Source: Ramlibacter lithotrophicus (GTDB taxonomy: Bacteria; Pseudomonadota; Gammaproteobacteria; Burkholderiales; Burkholderiaceae_C). From it: DNA of 64,000 nt. Below are positions 29,475-39,205 of this stretch, piece by piece (positions within the stretch are counted from its first letter, which is position 1; every line of letters begins with the position of its first letter). The stretch covers positions 744,001 through 808,000 of the forward strand of contig NZ_VTOX01000001.1 in NCBI RefSeq assembly GCF_012184415.1, given 5' to 3'. Both the position numbers and the translations under genes were made by a program. The notes under the pieces were generated by a model. It had not been told where the DNA came from. It was given only the letters and a program-made list of their open reading frames with translations, and searched no databases.

Positions 29475-30812
29475 CTAGCGCGCGCTGTTGCCGCCGCGCG
29501 CGCGTTCGGCCGCCTGGGCCGTCGTCGCGCCGCAGGGATTGGGACCGCCGGCGCGCGCCGGGGCGGCCAGGCGTTCGGGGAGCGCGGCAGCAGCCGTCGC
29601 TCCTGCTGCCGCACCGGACGGGGCGCCGCCCATCGCCGCACCGTTGGGCGACGGACCGCCGCCATCGGGGGCCGCACCGGCCTGCGGCGCCGCCGCGCCG
29701 GACCGACCCAGATCGAGCACGCGCACCGGCATGCCATCCTTCTGCACGCGCTGCTGGCCGGCCGTCACCACCACGTCGCCCGCCTCCAGGCCCTCGACGA
29801 TTTCCACCCGCCCCGGGCGCCGGATCCCGACCTTCACCGGCACCCGCTGCGCGATCTTCGTGTCGCGGTCCGGGCCGTCGACCAGCTTGATCACGAACTG
29901 GCGGCCGGCCTGCGGCACCACCGCTTCCTCGGGGATCACGCGCGCCTGCTCGCGCTCGCCGAAGACGGCGGTGACCCGCGCGAACATGCCGGGCCGCAGC
30001 AGCAGCCGCCGGTTGTCGATGCAGCCGCGCACGCCGACGGAACGGCCGTTCGCGTCAACCAGGGGGTCGATCGCCTGCACCACCGCCGTGAAGCGCTGCC
30101 CCGGCAGCGCGTCGAGGTCCACCAGCGCGGACTGGCCCTTGCGCAGCTTGCCCTGCAGCCGCTCGGGCAGGCGGAAGTCGACGTACATCGCGTCGATGTC
30201 CTCGATGTTGACAATGTCGGTGCCGTCCTTCAGGTAGTCGCCCACGCTGGTGTTGCGGATGCCGGCGATGCCGTCGAACGGGGCGGTGATGCGCAGCCGC
30301 GCGGCCGTCGCGCGCGCCAGCGCCAGCTTGGCCTGCGCCACCTGCAGGTTGGCCGCGCTCTCGTCGACCGAGCGGCGGCTGATGAAGTTCTGCGCCACCA
30401 GCTCCTGGTTGCGCTTGTGGTTGGCCTCGGCGATCGAGAGCTCCGCCTGCGCCTGCTGCACCTGCGCGAGCGGCAACTGGTCGTCCAGCTGCACCAGCAG
30501 CTGGCCGCGCCGCACCCGGTCGCCGTCGCGGAAATTGAGCTGCGTGACGCGCCCGCTGACCTCCGGCCGCAGCACCACGCTCTGGCGCGACCGCAGGCTG
30601 CCGACGGCCTGGGCCTCGTCGGCGAGCGTCATCAGCTCAACGCGGGCCACTTCCACCGCCGGCAGGCGGGCGGCACCCGCGGCGGCCGGCGCGGCCGCGC
30701 CCGTCCCCTGGGCCACGGGTTTCGCCGGCTGGCGCTGGTACCACCAGGCCGCGCCCGAGGCGGCGGCAATGCCGACGACGGCGACGACGCTGTAGATTGC
30801 TTTCGATGCCAT
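29475..30812 (-). CDS. RND efflux periplasmic adaptor (membrane fusion protein)
   Basis: This is a 445-residue protein with one N-terminal membrane anchor (IYSVVAVVGIAAASGAAWW). The hairpin and lipoyl region are VVLRPEVSGRVTQLNFRDGD and PFDGIAGIRNTSVGDYLKDG, as in AcrA/MexA. The C-terminal 80 or so residues are Ala/Gly/Pro-rich and probably disordered. That tail is longer than usual. It is the first gene of the operon with the permease and has no local regulator. Confidence 0.95.
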   Translation of the reverse strand: MASKAIYSVVAVVGIAAASGAAWWYQRQPAKPVAQGTGAAAPAAAGAARLPAVEVARVELMTLADEAQAVGSLRSRQSVVLRPEVSGRVTQLNFRDGDRVRRGQLLVQLDDQLPLAQVQQAQAELSIAEANHKRNQELVAQNFISRRSVDESAANLQVAQAKLALARATAARLRITAPFDGIAGIRNTSVGDYLKDGTDIVNIEDIDAMYVDFRLPERLQGKLRKGQSALVDLDALPGQRFTAVVQAIDPLVDANGRSVGVRGCIDNRRLLLRPGMFARVTAVFGEREQARVIPEEAVVPQAGRQFVIKLVDGPDRDTKIAQRVPVKVGIRRPGRVEIVEGLEAGDVVVTAGQQRVQKDGMPVRVLDLGRSGAAAPQAGAAPDGGGPSPNGAAMGGAPSGAAAGATAAAALPERLAAPARAGGPNPCGATTAQAAERARGGNSAR

Positions 30813-30958
30813 GAGAACCGGGAGTCCGTCCTGAAGGTCATGCCGGGGACCGCCCCCAGGTCAACGCATCAATGTATCAGCAGGCGCGGGGCCCTGCATT
30901 CGCAACGGCCCTAGGCCCGCGCGTCGCGACAGCCGCCCGCGGCGCTTTTACCGCCGCT

Positions 30959-31420
30959 TTACACGGGCGCCGCGCGCCGGCCGAGCGCCACCTCGACGCC
31001 GCGGTTGGCGAGTTCGTCCGCCCGCTCGTTGCCGGGGTCGCCGTTGTGGCCGCGCACCCAGCGCCATTCGATCGCATGGCCGCTGCCGTTCACGAGCTGG
31101 TCCAGTTCCTGCCACAGCTCCTGGTTCTTGACCGGCTGCTTGCTGGCCGTGCGCCAGCCCTTGGCCTTCCAGCCCGGAAGCCACTCCGTCATTCCCTTGA
31201 GCACGTACTGGCTGTCGACGTGCAGCGTGACGGCGCAGGGCCGCTTGAGCGCCTCGAGCGCGCGGATCACTGCCATCAGTTCCATGCGGTTGTTGGTCGT
31301 GAGCGGCTCGCCGCCGTACAACTCCTTCTCGGTGGGGCCTGACTTCAGCAGCACGCCCCAGCCACCGGGCCCCGGATTGCCCTTGCAGGCGCCGTCGGTA
31401 TAGATATGCACACCCGTCAC
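30959..31420 (-). CDS. rnhA: Ribonuclease HI
   Basis: This 153-residue enzyme degrades RNA in RNA-DNA hybrids (primers, R-loops). Catalytic acidic residues sit in [14 protein letters not shown] (Asp), NRMELMAV (Glu), VDSQYV (Asp) and GNERADELA (Asp), with His in RGHNGD. The start is GTG at 31420, overlapping the TGA of the upstream methyltransferase (GTGA). Length is the usual 150-155. Confidence 0.96.
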   Translation of the reverse strand: MTGVHIYTDGACKGNPGPGGWGVLLKSGPTEKELYGGEPLTTNNRMELMAVIRALEALKRPCAVTLHVDSQYVLKGMTEWLPGWKAKGWRTASKQPVKNQELWQELDQLVNGSGHAIEWRWVRGHNGDPGNERADELANRGVEVALGRRAAPV

Positions 31421-32205
31421 AAATGCTCTTCCTGGTATTCCTGGTACGCGGGCTCCCGGTTGGCCACCGCCACCGCCGTGGCCCGCTTCCTCGATTTCTT
31501 CCACGGCAGCCCGATCAGCTTCATCCCGCGCACCCGCTTCACCGCCACGAGGAAGTACACGGCGCCGAAGATCGGCCACCAGCGCTCGCCGACGGCGTCG
31601 ATCCAGTCCGATCGTTCCAGCCACTGGTCGGTCTTGAACGCCGGCCGATAGCAGCCGAAACTGCCCGACTCCACCTCGAAGCTCAGGAGCCGCAGCCAGT
31701 CGCGCAGCCGCCAGTAGCCGATGAAGTCCCCCGCGTCCGGCAGGAACAGCTCGCCGAAGCCGAGCCGCCGGTACAGGTGCGCGCGCCGCTGGCGCAGGCC
31801 CCACAGGCTCGCCGGATTCAGGCAGCAGATCACGACCTTGCCTTCCGGCACCAGCACGCGCTCGACTTCGCGCAGTGTCGCATGCGGATCGGTGTTGAGT
31901 TCGAGCGAATGCGGCAGCACCACGAGGTCGATGCTGTTCTCCTCGAACGGCAGGTTCGCGAAGTCGCAGTACATGGCGGGACGGACCGGATTGCCGTCGG
32001 CGGGCACCGCCTCGCGCAGCGCCAGCCAGCGATGCGGCATGCGGTTGGCGCGCAGCGCGTCGAGCTCCGGGAGCCCGAGCTGCAGCGCATGGAAGCCAAA
32101 AATGTCGCCGACGGCGCGGTCGAACTCCGCCCGCTCCCATGCCAGCAGGTAACGGCCGGGCGGCGTTTCAAACCACTGCCGCATTCCTATAATCTGCTCG
32201 CTCAT
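31417..32205 (-). CDS. SAM-dependent methyltransferase, UbiE/SmtA-like
   Basis: This is a class I methyltransferase of about 262 residues with [12 protein letters not shown], then [19 protein letters not shown], a pattern found in the proteobacterial methyltransferase usually located beside rnhA and gloB. The SAM-binding Gly motif is weak. The start is taken as ATG 32205 (MSEQIIG). ATG 32184 ([10 protein letters not shown]) is an alternative. The 32205 codon shares CATG with the divergent gloB start. It overlaps rnhA by 4 bases. Substrate is unknown. Confidence 0.85.
   Translation of the reverse strand: MSEQIIGMRQWFETPPGRYLLAWERAEFDRAVGDIFGFHALQLGLPELDALRANRMPHRWLALREAVPADGNPVRPAMYCDFANLPFEENSIDLVVLPHSLELNTDPHATLREVERVLVPEGKVVICCLNPASLWGLRQRRAHLYRRLGFGELFLPDAGDFIGYWRLRDWLRLLSFEVESGSFGCYRPAFKTDQWLERSDWIDAVGERWWPIFGAVYFLVAVKRVRGMKLIGLPWKKSRKRATAVAVANREPAYQEYQEEHL
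32166..32193 (+). promoter_or_regulatory. gloB promoter inside the divergent methyltransferase start region
   Basis: A perfect TATAAT (32188-32193) preceded by TTTCAA (32166-32171) with a 16-base spacer lies just before the gloB ATG at 32204. Transcription would start near 32200, leaving 3-4 bases of leader, so gloB is probably leaderless. Confidence 0.7.
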
Positions 32206-32977
32206 GAAGCTGATACCGCTGCCGGCTTTCCAAGACAATTACCTGTGGTTGCTGCACGACGGGCGCCGGGCCCTCGTGGTGGACCCGGGCGACGCGCAGC
32301 CCGTACTCGCCTGCTTGCAGCGTGACCGACTGCAACTGGAAGCGATTCTAGTCACGCACCACCATCCGGACCACATCGGCGGCCTCGACGCACTGCGCGA
32401 CGCCACCGGCGCCGCTGTGTACGGACCCGCCCGCGAACGCATCCCCGAGCCGCTCACGCGGGTCGCGCAAGGCGACGTGGTGCAAGCCCTCGGCCTCGCT
32501 TTCCAGGTGCTGGACGTGCCGGGGCACACTGCCGGCCACGTGGCGTATTACTGCCCCGAGGTCGATGGCCGTCCCTTGCTGTTCTGCGGCGACACCCTGT
32601 TCTCGGGCGGGTGCGGGCGCCTGTTCGAAGGTACGCCGGCCCAGATGCTGGCTTCGCTGGACAAGCTCGCCGCGTTGCCCGGCGCCACACAGGTGTGCTG
32701 TACGCACGAATACACGCTTTCGAACCTGAAGTTCGCACTGGCCGTGGAACCCGGCAATGCCGAACTGATCAATTACCAGCAGCGCTGCGAAGAACTGCGC
32801 GCCCGCGACCTGCCCACCCTGCCAACGTCGATCGGCAGGGAAAAGCAGATCAATCCGTTCCTGCGCACGCGCCTTCCGGGCGTGGTGCAGGGCGCCCGCG
32901 CGCACGATGCCGCCACACCGCCGGACGAAGTGGCTGTGTTTGCCACCCTCCGGAACTGGAAGAACCAATTCAAATGA
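32204..32977 (+). CDS. gloB: Hydroxyacylglutathione hydrolase (glyoxalase II)
   Basis: This 257-residue metallo-beta-lactamase-fold enzyme splits S-lactoylglutathione to lactate and glutathione, the second step of methylglyoxal detoxification. The metal motif is THHHPDHIGG, followed by VPGHTAGHV, FCGDTLFSGGCGRLFEG and THEYTLSN. The C-terminal helices carrying EKQINPFLR are normal. The stop overlaps the start of mltD (ATGA, 32974-32977). Confidence 0.96.
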   Translation: MKLIPLPAFQDNYLWLLHDGRRALVVDPGDAQPVLACLQRDRLQLEAILVTHHHPDHIGGLDALRDATGAAVYGPARERIPEPLTRVAQGDVVQALGLAFQVLDVPGHTAGHVAYYCPEVDGRPLLFCGDTLFSGGCGRLFEGTPAQMLASLDKLAALPGATQVCCTHEYTLSNLKFALAVEPGNAELINYQQRCEELRARDLPTLPTSIGREKQINPFLRTRLPGVVQGARAHDAATPPDEVAVFATLRNWKNQFK

Positions 32978-34497
32978 AGCTGCTCCACGCTGCGGTCCTG
33001 TCCACCTCGCTCTGGCTCGCCGCCTGCGCCACGCCGCCCGCCCCCTCGTTCGAGACGCCCGCCGCCGCAGCCGCACCGGCGCCCCAGGCCAAGCCGGCTG
33101 CGTCCGCGGCCGCCGTCATCCCGACCGGCCCGCTGACGCCGATCGCGCCGGCGGACATTTCCTCGCAAGGCGTGACGCTGCTGCAGCCGCCGGCCGACCT
33201 GTGGGAGCGCATCCGGCGCGGCTTCGCGATGCCCGACCTGCAGAGCGACCTGGTGCGCCAGCACGAACAGTGGTACGCGACGCGGCCGGACTACATGCAG
33301 CGCATGACCGAGCGCTCAAGCAAGTACCTGTTCCACATCGTCGAGGAACTCGAGCGCCGCAACATGCCGACCGAACTGGCGCTGCTGCCCTTCATCGAGA
33401 GCGCGTTCAATCCGCAGGCCGTCTCCAGCGCGCGCGCCGCCGGCATGTGGCAGTTCATGCCGGCCACCGGCCGCGACTTCGAGCTGAAACAGAATGTGTT
33501 CCGCGACGACCGGCGCGACGTGCTCGCGTCGACCCGCGCGGCGCTCGACTACCTGACCAGACTGCACAACATGTTCGGCGACTGGCACCTGGCGCTCGCC
33601 GCGTACAACTGGGGCGAAGGCAGCGTCGGCCGCGCCATCGCGCGCAACCAGAAGACAGGCCTGGGCACGTCGTACACCGACCTCAGCATGCCGGCCGAGA
33701 CGCGCAACTACGTGCCCAAGCTGCAGGCGGTGAAGAACATCATCGCCAATCCGGACAGCTTCCGCGCGGAACTGCCGGTGATCGGAAACCACCCATACTT
33801 CCAGACCGTCACGCTCACGCGCGACATGGACGTGGAACTGGTGGCGCGCCTTGCCGACGTCTCGGTGGAAGACTTCAAGGCGCTGAACCCTTCGATGAAG
33901 CGTCCGGTGATTCTGGCGAACGGGACGCCGCAGATCCTGCTGCCATGGGACAACGCCACCGTGTTCAGGCGCAACTTCGAAGCGCACGACGCCGGCCAGT
34001 TCGCGAGCTGGACCGCCTGGAGCGCGCCGTCGACCATGTCGGTCGCGGAGGCCGCCCGCCGCGTCGGCATGAGCGAAAGCGACCTGCGGTCCGTGAACAC
34101 GATCCCGCCGCGCATGCTGATCAAGGCCGGCTCGGTGCTGATCGTGCCGCGCGGCGCCAAGATGAATCGCGACGTGGCGGACCACATCGCCGACAACGGG
34201 CAGCTGAACCTCGCCCCGGAGCAGGTCACGCGCCGCACGACGGTCAAGGCCGGCAAGCGCGACACCGTGCAGAGCATCGCCCGCCGCTACCGCCTGAACG
34301 CGGCCCAGGTTGCCGACTGGAACGATGTCGGGGCCTCGGCGGCGTTCAAGCCCGGGCAGCGGGTGGTCGTGTACCTCCCGGTGCGCTCGGCCGCGCGCGT
34401 GCCGGGCCGCATGGTCCACAAGGCCTCGACGGCCAAGGGCCGCAAGGGCAAGGCGGCGCCCCAGCGGCGCCCCGCCAGGTCCAAACGCGCCCGTTGA
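32974..34497 (+). CDS. mltD: Membrane-bound lytic murein transglycosylase D
   Basis: This is a 507-residue outer-membrane lipoprotein (lipobox LWLAAC). The SLT domain has LPFIESAFNPQAVSSARAAG with the catalytic Glu, then GMWQFMPATGR and AYNWGEG. Two LysM-like segments follow (TMSVAEAARRVGMSESDL and DTVQSIARRYRLNAAQV). It cleaves peptidoglycan glycan strands. The tail is Lys/Arg-rich. It is co-translated with gloB, a common pairing in this order. Confidence 0.93.
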   Translation: MKLLHAAVLSTSLWLAACATPPAPSFETPAAAAAPAPQAKPAASAAAVIPTGPLTPIAPADISSQGVTLLQPPADLWERIRRGFAMPDLQSDLVRQHEQWYATRPDYMQRMTERSSKYLFHIVEELERRNMPTELALLPFIESAFNPQAVSSARAAGMWQFMPATGRDFELKQNVFRDDRRDVLASTRAALDYLTRLHNMFGDWHLALAAYNWGEGSVGRAIARNQKTGLGTSYTDLSMPAETRNYVPKLQAVKNIIANPDSFRAELPVIGNHPYFQTVTLTRDMDVELVARLADVSVEDFKALNPSMKRPVILANGTPQILLPWDNATVFRRNFEAHDAGQFASWTAWSAPSTMSVAEAARRVGMSESDLRSVNTIPPRMLIKAGSVLIVPRGAKMNRDVADHIADNGQLNLAPEQVTRRTTVKAGKRDTVQSIARRYRLNAAQVADWNDVGASAAFKPGQRVVVYLPVRSAARVPGRMVHKASTAKGRKGKAAPQRRPARSKRAR

Positions 34498-34623
34498 GCC
34501 GGCGCGGCGCGCCTTCCTACGGTCGCGCAGGAGCACTCCCACGGGAAATCGCTCCCGCCGCCGATCCTGTCGGGCTCCACGGCGGCGCAAAGTGGTCGCA
34601 TCACTTCGAAAAGGAGTTCGACC

Positions 34624-35196
34624 ATGTTCAAGAAGACCCTGCTCGGCGCCGTCGTGGCCGCCGGTTCGCTGATCAGCCTGGTGCCGACGGCGGCGAACGC
34701 ACAGTACACCGCCATCGTCGCGACGACGGCCCCCCCGCCGCCCATCGCCGAGGCGGTGCCTGAGCCGCGCCGCGGCTACGTCTGGGCGCCCGGCCACTAT
34801 GAGTGGCGCGGCAACCAGTACGTGTGGGTGCGCGGCCACTGGCTGGAGGACCGCGCCGGTTACGACTACCGCGAGCCGCGCTGGGTGCAGCGCGCCAACG
34901 GGGACTGGGTGCTGGTGGGCAATACCTGGGAAAGGCGCGGGCCGTACGGCGACCGTGACCGCGACGGCATCGCCAACCGCTACGACCGCGACAAGGACGG
35001 CGACGGGATTCCGAACGCCCGCGACGACCGCCCCAATCGCGACCAGTACGCCCGCGCCGACCGCCGTGCCCATCGCTTCGGCCCGTATGGCGACATCGAC
35101 CGCGACGGCATCGCCAACCAGGACGACCGCGACCGGGACGGCGACGGCGTGCGCAATGGCCGCGACCGCTACCCGAACGATCCCGACCGCGACTGA
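34624..35196 (+). CDS. YXWGXW-repeat exported protein with Asp-rich calcium-type repeats
   Basis: This is a 190-residue protein with a signal peptide 1-26 (TAANAQ). It has two WxxGxW/Y modules (GYVWAPGHYEW, YVWVRGHW). The C-terminal half has DRDGIANRYDRDKDGDGIPN and a second similar block, resembling thrombospondin type 3 calcium repeats. The function is unknown. An own terminator follows. It is preceded by AAAAGGAG before the ATG. Confidence 0.8.
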   Translation: MFKKTLLGAVVAAGSLISLVPTAANAQYTAIVATTAPPPPIAEAVPEPRRGYVWAPGHYEWRGNQYVWVRGHWLEDRAGYDYREPRWVQRANGDWVLVGNTWERRGPYGDRDRDGIANRYDRDKDGDGIPNARDDRPNRDQYARADRRAHRFGPYGDIDRDGIANQDDRDRDGDGVRNGRDRYPNDPDRD

Positions 35197-35218
35197 TCCC
35201 GCGCCCCCCTCGCGAAAC

Positions 35219-35242
35219 AGCCCGGCGTGCCGGGCTTTTCTT
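35219..35242 (+). terminator. Rho-independent terminator after the YXWGXW gene
   Basis: AGCCCGGC, a short GTG centre, then GCCGGGCT is followed by TTTCTT. Confidence 0.8.
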
Positions 35243-35246
35243 CGCC

Positions 35247-36086
35247 TCAGAGTTTCTCGGTCTCGCCCTGGCGCGGCTGCCACTTCATCAGCCGCTTCTC
35301 GATGCGGCCGACCATGCCGTCCAGGCCCAGCGCGAACGCCGTCAGCACCGCGATTCCGGCGAAGACGGTGTTGACGTCGAATGTGCCCTCGGCCTGCAGG
35401 ATCAGGTAGCCCACGCCGCGCGCCGACCCGAGGTACTCGCCGACCACGGCGCCGACGAAGGCCAGGCCAACCGAGGTGTGCAGGCTCGAGAACACCCAGC
35501 TGGTCGCGCTCGGCAGGTACACCGTGCGCAGCAGCTGCCTGCCGCTCGCGCCGAGCATCCGCGCGTTGGCCAGGACCACCGGGCTGACTTCCTTGACGCC
35601 CTGGTAGACGTTGAAGAACACGATGAAGAACACCAGCGTCACGGCCAGCGCCACCTTGCTCCAGATGCCCAGCCCGAACCACAGCGCGAAGATCGGCGCC
35701 AGGATCACGCGCGGCATCGAGTTGGCCGCCTTGATGTAGGGGTCGAGGATCGCGCTGGCCGTCGGCGCGAGCGCCAGCCACAGCCCGAACACCAGCCCCA
35801 GCAGCGTACCGATCACGAACGCGAGCAGGGTCTCCAGCAGCGTGACGCCCAGGTGCACGTAGACGTCCGCGCGACCCGGCAGGCCGTCCGGGAACAGCGC
35901 GTTGGGCGCCACCTCCCACGGCAGGAACCAGGACCAGATGCGACCCGCCACCTTGACCGGCTCGCCCAGGAAGAATGCGTACTGATCGTTGCGCGAGATC
36001 GCATGCCACAGCAGCATGAACACGACCAGCACGCCGAGCTGCCATGCGCGCAGGTTCCGCCCGGAAGGCCTGAATGCGGAGAACAT
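35247..36086 (-). CDS. ABC transporter permease (SsuC/TauC-like)
   Basis: This 279-residue, six-helix-type permease contains the EAA-like segment ANARMLGASGRQLLRTVYLPSA. Together with the ATPase (36086) and binding protein (37003) it forms an importer of the nitrate/sulfonate/taurine class. The start ATG (36086) shares one base with the ATPase stop (TGATG). The substrate cannot be deduced. Confidence 0.92.
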   Translation of the reverse strand: MFSAFRPSGRNLRAWQLGVLVVFMLLWHAISRNDQYAFFLGEPVKVAGRIWSWFLPWEVAPNALFPDGLPGRADVYVHLGVTLLETLLAFVIGTLLGLVFGLWLALAPTASAILDPYIKAANSMPRVILAPIFALWFGLGIWSKVALAVTLVFFIVFFNVYQGVKEVSPVVLANARMLGASGRQLLRTVYLPSATSWVFSSLHTSVGLAFVGAVVGEYLGSARGVGYLILQAEGTFDVNTVFAGIAVLTAFALGLDGMVGRIEKRLMKWQPRQGETEKL

Positions 36087-36916
36087 CAGGCCGCCTTTTT
36101 CAGCTGCTGGGCGTAGCCCTTGAGGACTTCGTCGCGCAGCACCGCCCAGACCTGCGAATGCAGCTCGATAAAGCGAGGGTGCGCGCGCACCTCGGCGACG
36201 TCGCGCGGGCGCGGCAGGTCGATCTCGAATTCGCCGATCGGCCGGGTCGCCGGGCCCGCCGAGAGCACGACCACGCGGTCGCTCATCGCGATCGCCTCGT
36301 CGAGGTCGTGCGTGATGAACAGCACCGCCTTGCGTGCCCGTTGGCCCCCGCCGGCCGCCCAGAGCTCGAGGACCTCGTTTTCCATCAGCTGCCGCGTCTG
36401 CACGTCGAGCGCGCTGAACGGCTCGTCCATGAGGATGATGTCCGGATCGAGCGCCAGCACCTGCGCCAGTGCCGTGCGCTTGCGCATGCCGCCGGACAGC
36501 TGGTGCGGATAGCGGTCGCCGAACCCGGCCAACCCCACGCGCTCCAGCCAGGCCTGCGCCTGCGCGCGGGCCGCGTCGTCCGGCACGCCGCGGTATTGCA
36601 GGCCCACCATCACGTTGGCGATCGCGCTGCGCCAGGGCATCAGCGCATCGGACTGGAACATGTAGCCGGCGCGACGGTTGACTCCCGCGAGCGGCTGGCC
36701 GAACACCGTGACGGCACCCGCCGACGGCTGCAACAGGCCGGCAGCGATGTTGAGCAGCGTGGACTTGCCGCAGCCGGTGGGACCGACGACCGAGACGAAC
36801 TCGCCCGCCCGGATGCGCAAGGTGGTGTCCGCGACGGCGTTGTACCGCTGTCCCGGCGCGTGCGCCGAGGTGAAGGTGACAGTGATGTCCTCGAGTTCGA
36901 GCGCGAAGTCGGACAT
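36086..36916 (-). CDS. ABC transporter ATP-binding protein (SsuB/TauB-like)
   Basis: This is a 276-residue ATPase. Walker A is GPTGCGKST, the signature LSGGMRKR, Walker B ILMDEPFSALD, and the H-loop LFITHDLDEA. It drives the importer of 35247 and 37003. SsuB-type length is normal. Confidence 0.94.
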   Translation of the reverse strand: MSDFALELEDITVTFTSAHAPGQRYNAVADTTLRIRAGEFVSVVGPTGCGKSTLLNIAAGLLQPSAGAVTVFGQPLAGVNRRAGYMFQSDALMPWRSAIANVMVGLQYRGVPDDAARAQAQAWLERVGLAGFGDRYPHQLSGGMRKRTALAQVLALDPDIILMDEPFSALDVQTRQLMENEVLELWAAGGGQRARKAVLFITHDLDEAIAMSDRVVVLSAGPATRPIGEFEIDLPRPRDVAEVRAHPRFIELHSQVWAVLRDEVLKGYAQQLKKAA

Positions 36917-37002
36917 GGTGTGTTGTTCCTGGCCACGCCGGGCCGGCCACGCGCGCGAACACGCGGGACTTCATGCGCACGGCCGCGGCCGGCGCGCCCG
37001 GG

Positions 37003-38049
37003 TCACGCCTTGAACTTCTCCTTCGCGCGGCGGGCGAACTCGTTGGTGTAGGTCTTGGCCAGGTTGATCTTCTCCGGCTTGATCGCCGGGTCGAAGCTGG
37101 CCAGCGCGCGCAGCGCCGTGCGCGCCCCTTCGTCGGGCAGGACGCCGTCGGTGGCGATGGCCTCGCGAACCTTGTTGAACGAGGCCAGGTACAGCGCGCG
37201 GTCCCCCAGGAGATATCCCTCGGGCACCGTCTTGATGATGTCGCTCGGGCCGGCCGTCTGCAGCCACTTCAGGCTGTGGACGATGGCATTGGCCAGGGCC
37301 TGGCAGGTGTTGGGGTTCTTCTGGACGAAATCAACGTGGGTGTAGAAGCACGCGGCCGGCATCGGGCCGCCGAAGACGTCCTGCGTCCCCTTGAGCGTGC
37401 GCGTGTCGCTGACGATCTTCACCTCGCCCTTCTGCTCGAGCATCGTCATCACGGGATCGGTGTTGCTCATCGCATCGATCTGGCCCGAGCGCAGCGCCGA
37501 CAGGGCGCCGGCCGACGTGCCGACCCCGACGTAGCTCACCTCGTTGGCCTTGACGCCGGCGCGCGAAAGCAGCAGGTTCGCGACCATGTTGGTCGACGAT
37601 CCGGGGGCGGACACGCCGATCTTCTTGCCGCGCAGGTCGGCCAGGGTCTTGTAGTTGGGCACGGTCTTGGTCGACACGCCCACCGAGATCTGCGGCGCCC
37701 GGCCCATCAGCACGATCGACTGGATGAACTGGTTCTTCGACTGCATGTTGATCGTGTGCTCGTAAGCACCGCTCACGACGTCGGCCGAGCCCCCGATGAG
37801 TGCCTGCAGCGCCTTCGCGCCGCCGGCGAAGTCGGAGATCTCCACGTCCAGGCCTTCGGCCTTGAAGTAGCCCAGCTGTTCCGCGATCGTCAGCGGCAGG
37901 TAGTAGAAAGCCGCCTTGCCGCCAACGGCGATGGCGACCTTGCTCTTTTCCGGCTTGCCCTGCGCGAGCACGCTCGGCGCGGCGACACCGGCCACCGCCA
38001 GCGCGGCGGCAGAGGCGAATGTTCTGCGGTTCAGGACGATGCGATTCAT
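37003..38049 (-). CDS. ABC transporter substrate-binding protein (NMT1/SsuA-like)
   Basis: This is a 348-residue periplasmic binding protein with a signal peptide (Tat-like NRRTFASAAALAVAG) ending AQG. The segment YYLPLTIAEQLGYFKAEGL is typical of the NMT1/THI5/SsuA family. It is the first gene of the three-gene importer operon 38049-35247. Specificity (sulfonate, nitrate, pyrimidine-like or other) cannot be judged. A 122-base gap upstream separates it from the MAPEG gene. I see no sharp promoter there. Confidence 0.92.
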   Translation of the reverse strand: MNRIVLNRRTFASAAALAVAGVAAPSVLAQGKPEKSKVAIAVGGKAAFYYLPLTIAEQLGYFKAEGLDVEISDFAGGAKALQALIGGSADVVSGAYEHTINMQSKNQFIQSIVLMGRAPQISVGVSTKTVPNYKTLADLRGKKIGVSAPGSSTNMVANLLLSRAGVKANEVSYVGVGTSAGALSALRSGQIDAMSNTDPVMTMLEQKGEVKIVSDTRTLKGTQDVFGGPMPAACFYTHVDFVQKNPNTCQALANAIVHSLKWLQTAGPSDIIKTVPEGYLLGDRALYLASFNKVREAIATDGVLPDEGARTALRALASFDPAIKPEKINLAKTYTNEFARRAKEKFKA

Positions 38050-38171
38050 GATGTGGTGAGGCCCCGTTTTGGGATCGAGGGTACGGGGACGCCCCCGGCC
38101 ACGCATCGGGAACATCCCCTGAGGGTTTTCACGTAAGGTGAAAGTGCAGGCCGCGCGGCCAGGCTCGCACG

Positions 38172-38591
38172 TCAGCGATAGCCGAGAAAAAGGATGGCGA
38201 CGTTGGCGACCAGCGCGGCCGTCCAGACCGCGGAGCGCATCGCTGGCAGGCCCGCGACGTACATCGCGATGTAGATGATGCGCAGCGTGACGAACAGCAC
38301 GGCGAGGATGTCCAGCGCGGTCTGGGGCGCGCCGAGCTGGTGCGCGATGATGACGGCGCCGATGAAGAACGGCAGCGCCTCGAAGCTGTTGGCCTGCGCC
38401 GCGTTGGCGCGGGCGTGCCAGTCGGTCTGGCGCGCGAGCCAGCCCCGAGGGTCGTTGTTGTCGTAACCGCCCTGGGAGCGCGGCTTGCCGAACCCGCCCG
38501 ACTTCGCGAGCGTCGCGCAAACGTAAGGCAGCACTGCCGCCAGCAGCACGCACCAGTAGGCGATCGTGAAGCGAGCCATCTGCATCGTCAT
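38172..38591 (-). CDS. MAPEG-family membrane protein
   Basis: This is a 139-residue protein with four hydrophobic segments. ANAAQANSFEALPFFIGAVI is the signature of bacterial MAPEG proteins (glutathione-S-transferase-like membrane family). The start ATG 38591 has AAGGAAG about 7 bases upstream, better than the two later Met codons. It lies downstream of recR, in the same direction. The role is unknown. Confidence 0.88.
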   Translation of the reverse strand: MTMQMARFTIAYWCVLLAAVLPYVCATLAKSGGFGKPRSQGGYDNNDPRGWLARQTDWHARANAAQANSFEALPFFIGAVIIAHQLGAPQTALDILAVLFVTLRIIYIAMYVAGLPAMRSAVWTAALVANVAILFLGYR

Positions 38592-38617
38592 GTCCGGTCT
38601 TCCTTTCTGCGCCGCCT

Positions 38618-39205
38618 TCAGCGGCGATCCACCAGGGCGTGCGCGATGGTGCCGAGGTCGACGTACTCGAGCTCGCTGCCGGCGGGCACGCCGCGCGCCA
38701 GGCGCGTGACCTTGAGTCCGCGCGCCTTCAGCGCCTCGGCGATCACGTGCGCCGTGGCTTCGCCTTCGGCCGTGAAGTTGGTGGCGAGGATCACCTCCTG
38801 CACCACGCCGTCGGTGGCCCGGTCGAACAACTTGGAAAGCCCGATGTCCTTCGGCCCGATGCCGTCGAGCGGGCTGAGCTTGCCCATCAGCACGAAGTAG
38901 AGGCCCTTGAACGCGGCGGTGCGCTCGACCGCGGCCTGGTCGGCCGGAGTCTCCACCACGCACAGCTTGGAGCGGTCACGCTGCGGGTCGCGGCAGGTCG
39001 CGCAGACCTCGTCCTCCGTGAACGTGTGGCACAGGCTGCAATGCCGCACCTGGGTGGCGGCCTGCTGCAGCGCCTGCGCCAGCAACTGCGCGCCCTGGCG
39101 GTCGTGCTGGAGCAGGTGGAACGCCATGCGCGACGCCGACTTCACGCCCACGCCGGGCAGCCGGCGCAGCGCCTCGATCAGTGCGTTGAGTGCGTTGGCG
39201 TTCAA
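38618..39205 (-). CDS. recR: Recombination mediator RecR
   Basis: This is a 195-residue protein that loads RecA on gaps with RecFO. The N-terminal HhH-like motif is [20 protein letters not shown]. The C4 zinc site is [16 protein letters not shown]. The Toprim segment is [16 protein letters not shown]. The start is TTG at 39205, overlapping the ybaB stop (TTGA). Confidence 0.97.
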   Translation of the reverse strand: MNANALNALIEALRRLPGVGVKSASRMAFHLLQHDRQGAQLLAQALQQAATQVRHCSLCHTFTEDEVCATCRDPQRDRSKLCVVETPADQAAVERTAAFKGLYFVLMGKLSPLDGIGPKDIGLSKLFDRATDGVVQEVILATNFTAEGEATAHVIAEALKARGLKVTRLARGVPAGSELEYVDLGTIAHALVDRR

